A stretch of DNA of 7,697 nucleotides from Clostridiales bacterium (GTDB taxonomy: Bacteria; Bacillota; Clostridia; Peptostreptococcales; NVVX01): the NCBI GenBank assembly GCA_021129785.1, contig JAJOKQ010000003.1:5176-12872 (forward strand). The letters are read 5' to 3'. How positions within the stretch are numbered: position 1 is the first letter of the stretch; each line of letters begins with the position of its first letter. A program made the translations under genes and the position numbers. Shown piece after piece: positions 1-5,378 of this stretch. Under the pieces are notes generated by a model. It saw only the letters and a program-made list of their open reading frames with translations, did no database searches and was not told the origin of the DNA.

Positions 1-68
1 CTGCTTTGAAAGAGTTTTAGAATTTATAAACTTTGAGGTAGTTTGTGTGTATTTTCATTGCCTTTCAC
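1..68. repeat. Partial copy of a palindromic interspersed repeat (right arm)
   Basis: Positions 1-55 are identical to positions 200-254, a 55-bp perfect direct repeat with a period of 199 bp. The identity reaches the first base of the window, so the copy probably continues to the left. After position 55 the two copies diverge: this one continues through positions 56-68 and ends in TTTCAC, whereas the other continues AAATTTCACT. The TTTCAC at 63-68 can pair with GTGAAA at 78-83, at the start of the next copy. I read this as the right arm of a head-to-tail neighbour of the element at 77-264, separated from it by about 8 bp. Confidence 0.8.
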
Positions 69-76
69 CCTACGCT

Positions 77-264
77 AGTGAAATTTAAAATACTAAGCAA
101 GCATCTGAAAAGTTTACTAAAATTCTTAACTCTTGAGAAGCTTAAATCCGTTTAAAACTCGTGCTGTCTGAGCGCAGCGAGTTCACGAGTTTAGGATTTC
201 TGCTTTGAAAGAGTTTTAGAATTTATAAACTTTGAGGTAGTTTGTGTGTATTTTAAATTTCACT
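77..264. repeat. 188-bp imperfect palindromic repeat element (MITE-like), overlapping the end of secA
   Basis: The left arm (77-163) and right arm (184-264) are imperfect reverse complements along their whole length. The outer 17 bp match perfectly (77-93 with 248-264), as do the inner 9 bp (AAACTCGTG 155-163 with CACGAGTTT 184-192). Between these the arms align with small gaps and mismatches around blocks such as AAGAGTT, AGAATTT and TAAACTTT. The centre (164-183) is a GC-richer 20-nt segment. No ORF is inside, so any mobility would need to come from elsewhere, as for a MITE. I see no clear target-site duplication. The outer right end covers the last three codons and the stop codon of secA. 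As RNA it would fold into a long hairpin that may end or stabilise the secA transcript, but there is no classic T-tract. The repeat family is not named. Confidence 0.75.
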
Positions 265-2940
265 TCCACAACATTTCTTGTATTTTTTCCCACTGCCGCA
301 AGGACAAGGTTCATTTCTGCCAACAGCTTTTACTTTTACCACTGGTGCTGTTTTATTTCGTCTGCCATGCATTTCTTCTGTTGGGTTTGCCATTCTCTTT
401 CTTTCAACACCTACAACTTTATCAATACTAAACAAATATTTTATCGTTTCTTCTTGAATGCTATTAATCATCTCTTGAAACATATCAAAACCTTCCATTT
501 GATATGCTCTAACAGGGTCTTCTTGTCCAATTGCTCTTAAGCCAATTCCTTGCTTTAGTTGATCCATTGCATCAATATGTTCCATCCATCTTGAATCGAT
601 TACTTGAAGCAAAATAACTCTTTCAATTTCTCGCATTCTTTCATGCGAAAATTGTTCTTCTTTTTCCTTATATATCGATTTTGCAACATCAACAATTCTA
701 TTTTTGAGTTCTTCTAGTGTTAAATCTTCGATTCTTTCAAATTTGAGATTCCCCTTTGGTAAAAATATTCCATGTAAATATTCTTCAAGACCTACCAAAT
801 CCCATTCTTCTGGATACTTTATTCCTGCAGTATACATCGATATAGACGCATCTACTATATTCTCTAGCATATTCATTAAATGGTCATACATGTTTTCGCC
901 AGCAAGTACTTTCTTTCTCTCGCCATATATTATTGTTCTTTGCTTATTCATTACATCATCATATTGCAGTACATGCTTACGTATTGCAAAGTTTCTTCCC
1001 TCAATTTTTTTCTGCGCATTCTCAATTAATCTTGATATCATCCTATGTTCAATGGCTTCGTCGTCTTTTAGTCCCAATTTATCAACTAGCCCATGCATTT
1101 TGTCCCCACCAAATAATCTCATAAGATCATCCTGCAAAGAAATAAAGAACCTACTCGACCCTGGGTCACCTTGTCTGCCTGACCTTCCTCTTAATTGGTT
1201 ATCTATTCTACGCGATTCATGCCTCTCTGTCCCAATAATATGCAGTCCGCCTAAATCAACTATTCTTGCATGCTCTTTGCTAGTCTCATTTTTAAAATCT
1301 TTATACAGATCTTCGTATACCCTTTTAGCAGCTATAATTTGCTCATCGTCAGTTGGTGCATATCCAGTAACTTCAGCAATAATTTCATCAGAATATTTGC
1401 GTTTTTTCATCTCTCTCTTAGCTAAAAACTCTGGATTTCCTCCTAGCATAATATCTGTTCCACGTCCCGCCATATTCGTTGCAATAGTTATAGATCCTTC
1501 ACGCCCTGCTTGAGCTACAATTTCTGCTTCTCTCTCATGTTGTTTAGCGTTTAAGACCTCATGTTTAACTCCTTGTTTCTTTAGTAGTTTTGAAATTTCT
1601 TCTGATTTTTCAATTGATATTGTCCCAACTAAAACTGGTTGCCCTTTTGAGTATTTCTCTTTAATATCCTCTACTACTGCACTAAACTTACCTACTTCAT
1701 TCTTATATATCGAGTCTGCCATATCATCTCTAATAATTGGCTCATTTGTTGGTATCTCTACTACATCCATACCATAAATAGCGAGAAATTCTTCTTCTTC
1801 AGTTTTAGCTGTCCCAGTCATACCTGCTAATTTATTATACATTCTAAAGTAATTTTGAAACGTAATAGTTGCGAGCGTTTTAGATTCTCTTCTCACATTT
1901 AATCGCTCTTTTGCTTCAATAGCCTGATGTAGTCCGCCGCTATATCTTCTTCCAAACATTAATCTACCTGTAAAGTCATCAACAATTACAACTTCTCCAT
2001 CTTTAACAACATATTCTTTGTCGCGCCTCATAAGATTATGTCCTTTAAGTGCCTGAGTAACATGATGTAAGATTTCCATGTTTGCTATATCTGAAAGGTT
2101 TTCTATAGCAAATGCTCTTTCTGTCTTTTCAACCCCTTCTTCAGTCAACATTACAGAATTTGCTTTTTCATCTACCGTGAAGTCTTTTTCTATTTTAAGC
2201 GTACGTACAAATTGATCTGCTATTAAGTACATTTTTGTTGTTTTATCTCCATCCCCAGAAATTATTAGAGGAGTTCTCGCTTCATCAATTAAAATACTGT
2301 CAACTTCATCTATAATAGCAAAGTTAAGCTCCCTTTGTGTCATCTCTTTTTCAAAAATAACCATGTTTCCCTTAAGATAATCAAATCCAAACTCATTATT
2401 TGTGCCATATGTAATGTCACTACCATATGCTTCGCGCCTCTCTATTGCAGTCATTCCGTGCACAATGCAACCCACCGTAAGTCCAAGGAATCTATATATT
2501 TTACCCATCCATTCTTGGTCACGCTTTGCCAAATAATCATTAACTGTTACAACATGTACCCCTTTGCCTGAAAGTGCGTTTAGGTAAACAGGTAGTGTTG
2601 CAACAAGGGTTTTCCCTTCACCAGTTTTCATTTCTGCAATTCTTCCTTGATGTAGGATGATTCCGCCTTCTAGTTGCACCTTATAATGTTTCATACCTAA
2701 TGTTCTCCATGCAGCTTCACGTACTGTTGCAAACGCTTCTGGTAGTATATCATCTAGTGTTTCATTATGTTTTAGTCTTTCTCTAAATTCTTGCGTTTTG
2801 CCCTTTAGCTCTACCTCATTCATTTTTTCAAACAATGGTGCTAAGCTCTCTATTTTTTCGACAATTTTCTCTATCTTTTTTAGTTCTCTTGAACTATAAC
2901 TTCCAAATACCTTTTCAAATATTTTCTTCAAATTTTCCAC
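253..2940 (-). CDS. secA: SecA, preprotein translocase motor ATPase
   Basis: SecA is the cytosolic/peripheral ATPase that drives unfolded preproteins through SecYEG. The 895-aa length fits the clostridial family. Visible motifs are Walker A MKTGEGKT (104-111), Walker B DEVD (211-214) followed by the SecA signature around LIDEARTPLIISG, the preprotein cross-linking region between the two halves of NBD1, TNMAGRGTDI (488-497) and QLRGRSGRQGDPG (582-594) in NBD2, then helical scaffold and wing domains. The C-terminal zinc motif is intact (C879, C881, C890, C891), which suggests SecB-like or phospholipid/ribosome contact is retained. The start is GTG. An in-frame TTG three codons further in (Met-Lys-Lys-Ile-Phe) has a good GGGGTGG site 5 nt upstream and is a real alternative. 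The last residues S893-E894-I895 and the TAA stop come from the repeat's terminal inverted repeat. A dedicated promoter lies 24 bp or so upstream of the GTG. prfB often follows secA in this phylum, but is not in view. Confidence 0.98.
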   Translation of the reverse strand: MENLKKIFEKVFGSYSSRELKKIEKIVEKIESLAPLFEKMNEVELKGKTQEFRERLKHNETLDDILPEAFATVREAAWRTLGMKHYKVQLEGGIILHQGRIAEMKTGEGKTLVATLPVYLNALSGKGVHVVTVNDYLAKRDQEWMGKIYRFLGLTVGCIVHGMTAIERREAYGSDITYGTNNEFGFDYLKGNMVIFEKEMTQRELNFAIIDEVDSILIDEARTPLIISGDGDKTTKMYLIADQFVRTLKIEKDFTVDEKANSVMLTEEGVEKTERAFAIENLSDIANMEILHHVTQALKGHNLMRRDKEYVVKDGEVVIVDDFTGRLMFGRRYSGGLHQAIEAKERLNVRRESKTLATITFQNYFRMYNKLAGMTGTAKTEEEEFLAIYGMDVVEIPTNEPIIRDDMADSIYKNEVGKFSAVVEDIKEKYSKGQPVLVGTISIEKSEEISKLLKKQGVKHEVLNAKQHEREAEIVAQAGREGSITIATNMAGRGTDIMLGGNPEFLAKREMKKRKYSDEIIAEVTGYAPTDDEQIIAAKRVYEDLYKDFKNETSKEHARIVDLGGLHIIGTERHESRRIDNQLRGRSGRQGDPGSSRFFISLQDDLMRLFGGDKMHGLVDKLGLKDDEAIEHRMISRLIENAQKKIEGRNFAIRKHVLQYDDVMNKQRTIIYGERKKVLAGENMYDHLMNMLENIVDASISMYTAGIKYPEEWDLVGLEEYLHGIFLPKGNLKFERIEDLTLEELKNRIVDVAKSIYKEKEEQFSHERMREIERVILLQVIDSRWMEHIDAMDQLKQGIGLRAIGQEDPVRAYQMEGFDMFQEMINSIQEETIKYLFSIDKVVGVERKRMANPTEEMHGRRNKTAPVVKVKAVGRNEPCPCGSGKKYKKCCGSEI

Positions 2941-2970
2941 CCCAATATCTCATTATTGATTCGCCTAACC

Positions 2971-2999
2971 ATTTTACCACGATGCTACATCTATAACAA
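2971..2999 (-). promoter_or_regulatory. Likely sigma-A promoter of secA (extended -10)
   Basis: On the minus strand there is TTGTTA (2999-2994), a 17-bp spacer, and TAAAAT (2976-2971). TGG directly precedes the -10, giving an extended TGn motif. The predicted start site is near 2964, leaving a leader of about 24 nt before the GTG. It fills the gap between the DUF5317 stop codon and secA, so secA can be expressed independently of the upstream gene. The -35 matches consensus at 4/6 and the -10 at 5/6. Confidence 0.55.
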
Positions 3000-3007
3000 C
3001 AAAATAC

Positions 3008-3598
3008 TTACCTGTAATCATGCCTAAGCATTCTGCTTGTTCTCCTATATACTCGTGATTGCATAATTTTTTGTATATATAAAAACAAGCCTAAAGATAC
3101 TAATAAATCTCCAATACTCATTACATGTTTTAGAGGATAAAAAGACGGCAGTGCAAATCTCTTTGCCAAATATTCAGTATACGTACTAGCATCTTGTATA
3201 GGTATATAACTAAGTATTTCGCCCTCTTTTATTAGGTTAACCATATTTACTAATCCTAGTTTCTCTAATACTAGCAAATCAATAGGCATGCTACCCTGAT
3301 TTAAAACAATTGCAGTAAAGTTAGCTACAGCTCCTAATAATATTAACCATATGGCTTTATTATGCAAGTTCAAAAAAAGAACAGTGAATAGCAAAAAATA
3401 CGCCACTATATAAATATAAATACGATTATCTATAACAACTTTGTTCCCTAAAAATACTAATAGAGATGTTCCAATCATCAATATAAATGATAAAATCAAA
3501 ATATATGGAAGTCTCAAAAAAACATAGCCTAGCTTCTTAAAATCTCCACCTCTAATTTTTCCAGCGATTACACCTAAAAACAAAGCTTCAAGTATCAT
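3008..3598 (-). CDS. DUF5317 family integral membrane protein, function unknown
   Basis: This 196-aa hydrophobic protein matches, from memory, the DUF5317 family found in Firmicutes and Actinobacteria. Family-like features are the opening MILEALFLGVIAGKIRGG, the NQGSMP segment (100-105) followed by a LEKLGL stretch (111-116), and the SIGD motif (161-164) that begins the last hydrophobic segment. Predicted membrane segments are roughly 31-51, 58-78, 82-100 and 160-178, with a shorter hydrophobic N-terminus at 1-14. The tail 182-196 is strongly basic (Arg/His rich) and probably cytoplasmic. ATG is preceded by GTGAGG with 8 nt spacing. It sits between the hpf terminator and the secA promoter, so it looks like its own transcription unit, although no good promoter is visible in 3599-3713. 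No biochemical role is known to me, and none should be inferred from proximity to secA. Confidence 0.85.
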   Translation of the reverse strand: MILEALFLGVIAGKIRGGDFKKLGYVFLRLPYILILSFILMIGTSLLVFLGNKVVIDNRIYIYIVAYFLLFTVLFLNLHNKAIWLILLGAVANFTAIVLNQGSMPIDLLVLEKLGLVNMVNLIKEGEILSYIPIQDASTYTEYLAKRFALPSFYPLKHVMSIGDLLVSLGLFLYIQKIMQSRVYRRTSRMLRHDYR

Positions 3599-3713
3599 TC
3601 GTTAATCCTCACTTTCCTAAAAGTCATATATGCTCTAACTTGTATAGTATTCTCTATTATTTTTGCTTTTCCTTCTATTATTATATTTTTAAACGAATTT
3701 TTTAGCAGCACGC
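3599..3713. other. AT-rich intergenic spacer upstream of the DUF5317 gene
   Basis: This gap lies between the hpf terminator and the DUF5317 start codon. On the minus strand it holds isolated -10-like hexamers (a TATAAT near 3682 and a TATACA near 3640), but neither has a recognisable -35 box at 16-18 bp. The GTGAGG ribosome-binding site is at 3607-3612. Nothing else stands out. Confidence 0.4.
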
Positions 3714-3743
3714 AAAAAAAAGATGGCCAATTCACCATCTTTT
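3714..3743 (-). terminator. Intrinsic terminator of hpf
   Basis: On the minus strand a 9-bp stem AAAAGATGG/CCATCTTTT (3743-3735 with 3726-3718) encloses an 8-nt loop and runs directly into a T-tract (3721-3714). It begins about 28 bp after the hpf stop codon. It is partly symmetrical, with A-rich sequence on the other side, but the longer T-tract favours minus-strand transcripts. Confidence 0.85.
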
Positions 3744-3771
3744 AAACTATTTTATCTTACTTCTAACATCT

Positions 3772-4308
3772 CTATTCAAAATGAGGTTCAATCAAACCAA
3801 AATTACCATCTTTTCTTTTATACACAACGTTTACTTCGTCAGAATCAGCATTAGCGAACACGAAAAAACTGTGACCGATTAGCTCCATTTGCAAAACTGC
3901 TTCTTCTGGGCTCATTGGCTTCATTGCAAATCTTTTCGTCCTTACAATTTTTGATTCGTTTTCATTTTCATTTGCATCTACTCTAGATATATTTTCAAAT
4001 CTTATTGTTTCATATTTATTAGTTCGATTTTCTAGCTTTGTTTTATGTTTTCTTAGTTGTCTTACTAATTTATCCATAACTTTATCAATAGATGTGTACA
4101 TATCGTCAGTTACTTCTTCAGCTCTTAAAAATGCTCCGTTAATTGGTATAGTCACTTCAATAATCTGTCTGTTTTTTTCAACAGATAATGTAACCTTTGC
4201 TTCTACTTCCTTTGCAAAATACTTGTCTAATTTTGATAGTTTAGATTCCGTCATATTTCTTAGCGCACTTGTAACAGCAACGTTTTTCCCACTTACTGTG
4301 ATTTTCAT
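3772..4308 (-). CDS. hpf: Long-form ribosome hibernation promoting factor (HPF/RaiA family)
   Basis: This protein binds the 30S decoding channel and drives dimerisation of idle 70S ribosomes into 100S particles during stationary phase or stress. The 178-aa length identifies the long form. An N-terminal S30AE (RaiA/YfiA) domain covers about 1-96, opening with MKITVSGKNV and including the basic helix around 77-92 (Lys/Arg rich). An acidic, Asn/Glu-rich linker (about 109-119) follows. The C-terminal dimerisation domain covers about 121-178, with the typical stretches KRFAMKPMSPEEA and HSFFVFANADSDEVNVVYKR. ATG has AAGGAGA 7 nt upstream (4316-4322). It is monocistronic in appearance, with its own terminator downstream and a 300-nt leader region separating it from the structured RNA. 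An array of DnaA boxes lies about 190-300 bp upstream. The gene is also called raiA or yvyD in different genomes. Confidence 0.97.
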   Translation of the reverse strand: MKITVSGKNVAVTSALRNMTESKLSKLDKYFAKEVEAKVTLSVEKNRQIIEVTIPINGAFLRAEEVTDDMYTSIDKVMDKLVRQLRKHKTKLENRTNKYETIRFENISRVDANENENESKIVRTKRFAMKPMSPEEAVLQMELIGHSFFVFANADSDEVNVVYKRKDGNFGLIEPHFE

Positions 4309-4357
4309 ATGCCCATCTCCTTCGCAAATTGTTGAATGATTTTCTTAAAATAACTTT

Positions 4358-4366
4358 CTTATATCA
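4358..4366 (-). promoter_or_regulatory. Possible hpf promoter (extended -10 only)
   Basis: The minus strand carries TGATATAAG: TATAAG (4363-4358) preceded by TGA (4366-4364), an extended -10. There is no convincing -35 box at 16-18 bp. Transcription would start near 4351, giving a leader of about 42 nt before the ATG. Other weak candidates exist further upstream, so this is only the most economical choice. I did not find a clear sigma-H or sigma-B type promoter. Confidence 0.3.
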
Positions 4367-4482
4367 TTTTTACCCACATCATTACTTGCTAATCAATATA
4401 TTTAAGTATTATTGTTTTCAAATACAACAGTTACTTAATAATCTTCCCTTAATTTTGCATGTCTGGCTCATTTATAATTCTG

Positions 4483-4511
4483 TTCACATACTACTCTCTC
4501 TTGTATATAAT
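4483..4511 (+). promoter_or_regulatory. Possible plus-strand promoter inside the DnaA-box array
   Basis: TTCACA (4483-4488), a 17-bp spacer and a perfect TATAAT (4506-4511) face the opposite way to every gene in the window. The -10 overlaps the outermost DnaA-box-like 9-mer (4502-4510). Transcription would start near 4518 and run antisense through the raiA-type RNA. There is no plus-strand gene downstream, so this could be a chance match in AT-rich DNA. Confidence 0.25.
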
Positions 4512-4606
4512 GTGCATATGTTGACCTTTTTGCTGTGGATAATGTGCATAACTCTGTTGATAACCTAAGAATCAAGGGTCAAGCTTGTTAGTATTTTTGT
4601 TGATAA
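4502..4606 (-). promoter_or_regulatory. Cluster of six DnaA-box-like sites
   Basis: Read on the minus strand, 9-mers of the form TTATNNACA occur at 4606-4598 (TTATCAACA), 4563-4555 (TTATCAACA), 4551-4543 (TTATGCACA), 4542-4534 (TTATCCACA, perfect consensus), 4519-4511 (ATATGCACA, one mismatch at the first base) and 4510-4502 (TTATATACA). All share one orientation. Two pairs are directly abutted (4551-4534 and 4519-4502) and look like copies of one 18-bp module separated by 14 bp. The initiator and transcription factor DnaA binds such sites cooperatively. The cluster lies upstream of hpf and downstream of the raiA-type RNA terminator, with AT-rich flanks. Binding is inferred from sequence only. 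Confidence 0.6.
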
Positions 4607-4621
4607 AAAAATATTTTATAG

Positions 4622-4665
4622 CCAAAAAAACACAAAAAGAAAACCCTTGAATCTATCAAGAGTTT
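4622..4665 (-). terminator. Intrinsic terminator of the structured RNA (and probably of the flagellar operon)
   Basis: On the minus strand, AAACTCTTGA (4665-4656) pairs with TCAAGGGTTT (4650-4641). This makes a 10-bp stem with one G-U pair and a 5-nt loop, followed by the T-rich tract TCTTTTTGTGTTTTTTT (4640-4624). No other terminator is visible between the chaperone gene and this site, so read-through flagellar transcripts should also stop here. Confidence 0.85.
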
Positions 4666-4670
4666 GTTTC

Positions 4671-4874
4671 GTTACTGAAGTTGACCTGGTCTTTTCCCCC
4701 ACACTCGCCTGCTGGAAGCTTCGCTACAGGGTCACTGTCACTACTACTTCTCTCGGTTTTCCCGGCAGGGCTTACTTCTAAGCCGCACCATGATCAACAG
4801 CTGTTTTAGCTATCTTACGTGGGTCCTTTTGCCTGCGACTGGCATGGACTTGCAACCACAAACCTTCTAATAAC
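4671..4874 (-). ncRNA. raiA-motif structured noncoding RNA (probable)
   Basis: This segment of about 204 nt is far more GC-rich than its surroundings, has no ORF, and is bracketed by a strong promoter and an intrinsic terminator on the same strand. Its ends can close a basal helix: GTTA/GAAG (4874-4864) pairs with CTTC/TAAC (4680-4671). Internal helices include CCATG/CATGG (4847-4843 with 4792-4788), a GGCTTA-GAAG-TAAGCC hairpin (4784-4769), GCC/GGC and AGCT/AGCT small hairpins, a GCGAAGC mini-hairpin near 4721-4727, and a possible long-range or pseudoknot pairing CCCAC/GTGGG (4823-4819 with 4702-4698). The raiA motif is a known class of structured RNA of about 200 nt, common in Firmicutes and Actinobacteria and often located near raiA/hpf genes. 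Size, complexity and position match. I recognise it by context and architecture rather than from a remembered consensus. Confidence 0.72.
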
Positions 4875-4880
4875 GTATAC

Positions 4881-4909
4881 ATTATACACTAATTATCTTC
4901 TTTTATCAA
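4881..4909 (-). promoter_or_regulatory. Strong sigma-A promoter of the structured RNA
   Basis: On the minus strand there is TTGATA (4909-4904), exactly 17 bp, then a perfect TATAAT (4886-4881). The start site should fall at about 4874-4871, just where the basal helix of the RNA begins. The -35 hexamer lies within the final codons (Ile-Asp-Lys) of the upstream chaperone gene, and the spacer contains that gene's TAA stop. This is the best promoter in the window, as expected for an abundant noncoding RNA. Confidence 0.85.
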
Positions 4910-5378
4910 TAAAAATTGACTGCACTTCACTATTTTTTTTACCATAACTCTTAGCTATCTTCATGCCATTCTTAACATCTTTAAGTTCTCTCTTAGTTGT
5001 ATTTATATTCAAACTCATTTTTTTAATGTTTTCGTCATCAATTTTTTTTATTTCTCTCATAACATTTGAAATTTTCGCAGCTATTTCTCTTAGTTCTTTA
5101 AGACCTTCATCAGATTTTACGTCATAGTTCTTTAAAGAAACTACTCCTAAATCAATTTTTAAAGCTTCATACTTGTCCACAAAAACAATATCCAAAACAT
5201 CTATTTTATTCATTATTTCTTGCTTTTCACTAAGCAATTCACTTAAAACAACAATATTTGCTTCAATTTTTTCTATCACTGTACTTTGTTTAATCGTTAA
5301 CTCTAACATTTCATTTAAGAGCAGTAATTTCTGCTTTGATACACTAATTAGTTTTTGGATAAGTTCCTTATCTCTCAT
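4893..5378 (-). CDS. FlgN/FliT-like flagellar export chaperone (probable)
   Basis: This 161-aa, highly charged, mostly helical protein has heptad-like coiled-coil stretches at roughly 5-62 and 90-140. The segment LLSEKQEIMNKIDVLD (48-63) resembles the core of FlgN/FliT-family chaperones, which keep hook-associated or cap proteins soluble and deliver them to the flagellar export gate. The C-terminal FIDKRR (156-161) resembles the Phe-x-Asp-Lys-Lys/Arg endings I associate with clostridial FlgN-like proteins. It immediately follows fliS, the place where fliT or a FlgN-type chaperone usually sits. Its ATG overlaps the fliS stop (ATGA, 4 bp), with AAAGG upstream inside fliS, so translation is probably coupled. 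Sequence alone does not tell whether FliD (FliT-like) or FlgK/FlgL (FlgN-like) is the client. The last codons also hold the -35 box of the RNA promoter. Confidence 0.7.
   Translation of the reverse strand: MRDKELIQKLISVSKQKLLLLNEMLELTIKQSTVIEKIEANIVVLSELLSEKQEIMNKIDVLDIVFVDKYEALKIDLGVVSLKNYDVKSDEGLKELREIAAKISNVMREIKKIDDENIKKMSLNINTTKRELKDVKNGMKIAKSYGKKNSEVQSIFIDKRR

Noticed and set aside
155..192. Simple intrinsic terminator for secA
   Set aside because: The 9-bp AAACTCGTG/CACGAGTTT stem has a 20-nt loop and only a short run of T afterwards. It is better explained as the centre of the repeat palindrome, although it may still affect the transcript end.
1..254. CRISPR array from the 55-bp repeats
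   Set aside because: There are only two copies, the repeat is too long, the 144-bp interval is not spacer-like, and the copies are part of a long palindrome.
704..1513. 269-aa plus-strand ORF antisense to secA
   Set aside because: It lies wholly within the certain secA gene in another frame, and its Ser/Ile/Phe-rich composition is typical of the reverse complement of an AT-rich coding sequence. The same applies to other plus-strand ORFs under fliD, hpf and the chaperone.
4381..4480. Sigma-H or sigma-B type promoter for hpf
   Set aside because: An AAGGGAAGA stretch on the minus strand slightly resembles a sigma-H -35, but no GAAT-type -10 occurs at the right spacing.
4329..4568. 79-aa plus-strand ORF in the hpf upstream region
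   Set aside because: It has low-complexity, Leu/Tyr/His-rich composition, no ribosome-binding site of note, and it runs through the DnaA-box array. Most likely a chance ORF in AT-rich DNA.
4502..4606. Chromosomal replication origin (oriC)
   Set aside because: The boxes are suggestive, but there is no dnaA, dnaN, rpmH or rsmG nearby. No convincing DnaA-trio run adjoins a box, and secA/flagellar neighbourhoods are not typical origin sites. Kept only as a DnaA-box cluster.
4671..4874. SRP (4.5S/scRNA), 6S RNA or RNase P RNA as the identity of the structured RNA
   Set aside because: The SRP apical motif GGAAGGAAGCAG is absent, although a short GACCAGGTCA resembles part of 4.5S. There is no long open-bubble hairpin as in 6S, and the RNase P core (GAGGAAAGTCC and ACAGAAA regions) is missing despite an AGTCCATGCC stretch.
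4671..4874. A metabolite riboswitch or T-box leader for hpf
   Set aside because: No known aptamer signature is visible (no cobalamin, FMN, lysine, TPP or T-box core). The RNA ends in its own terminator about 300 bp before hpf, with no alternative antiterminator evident.
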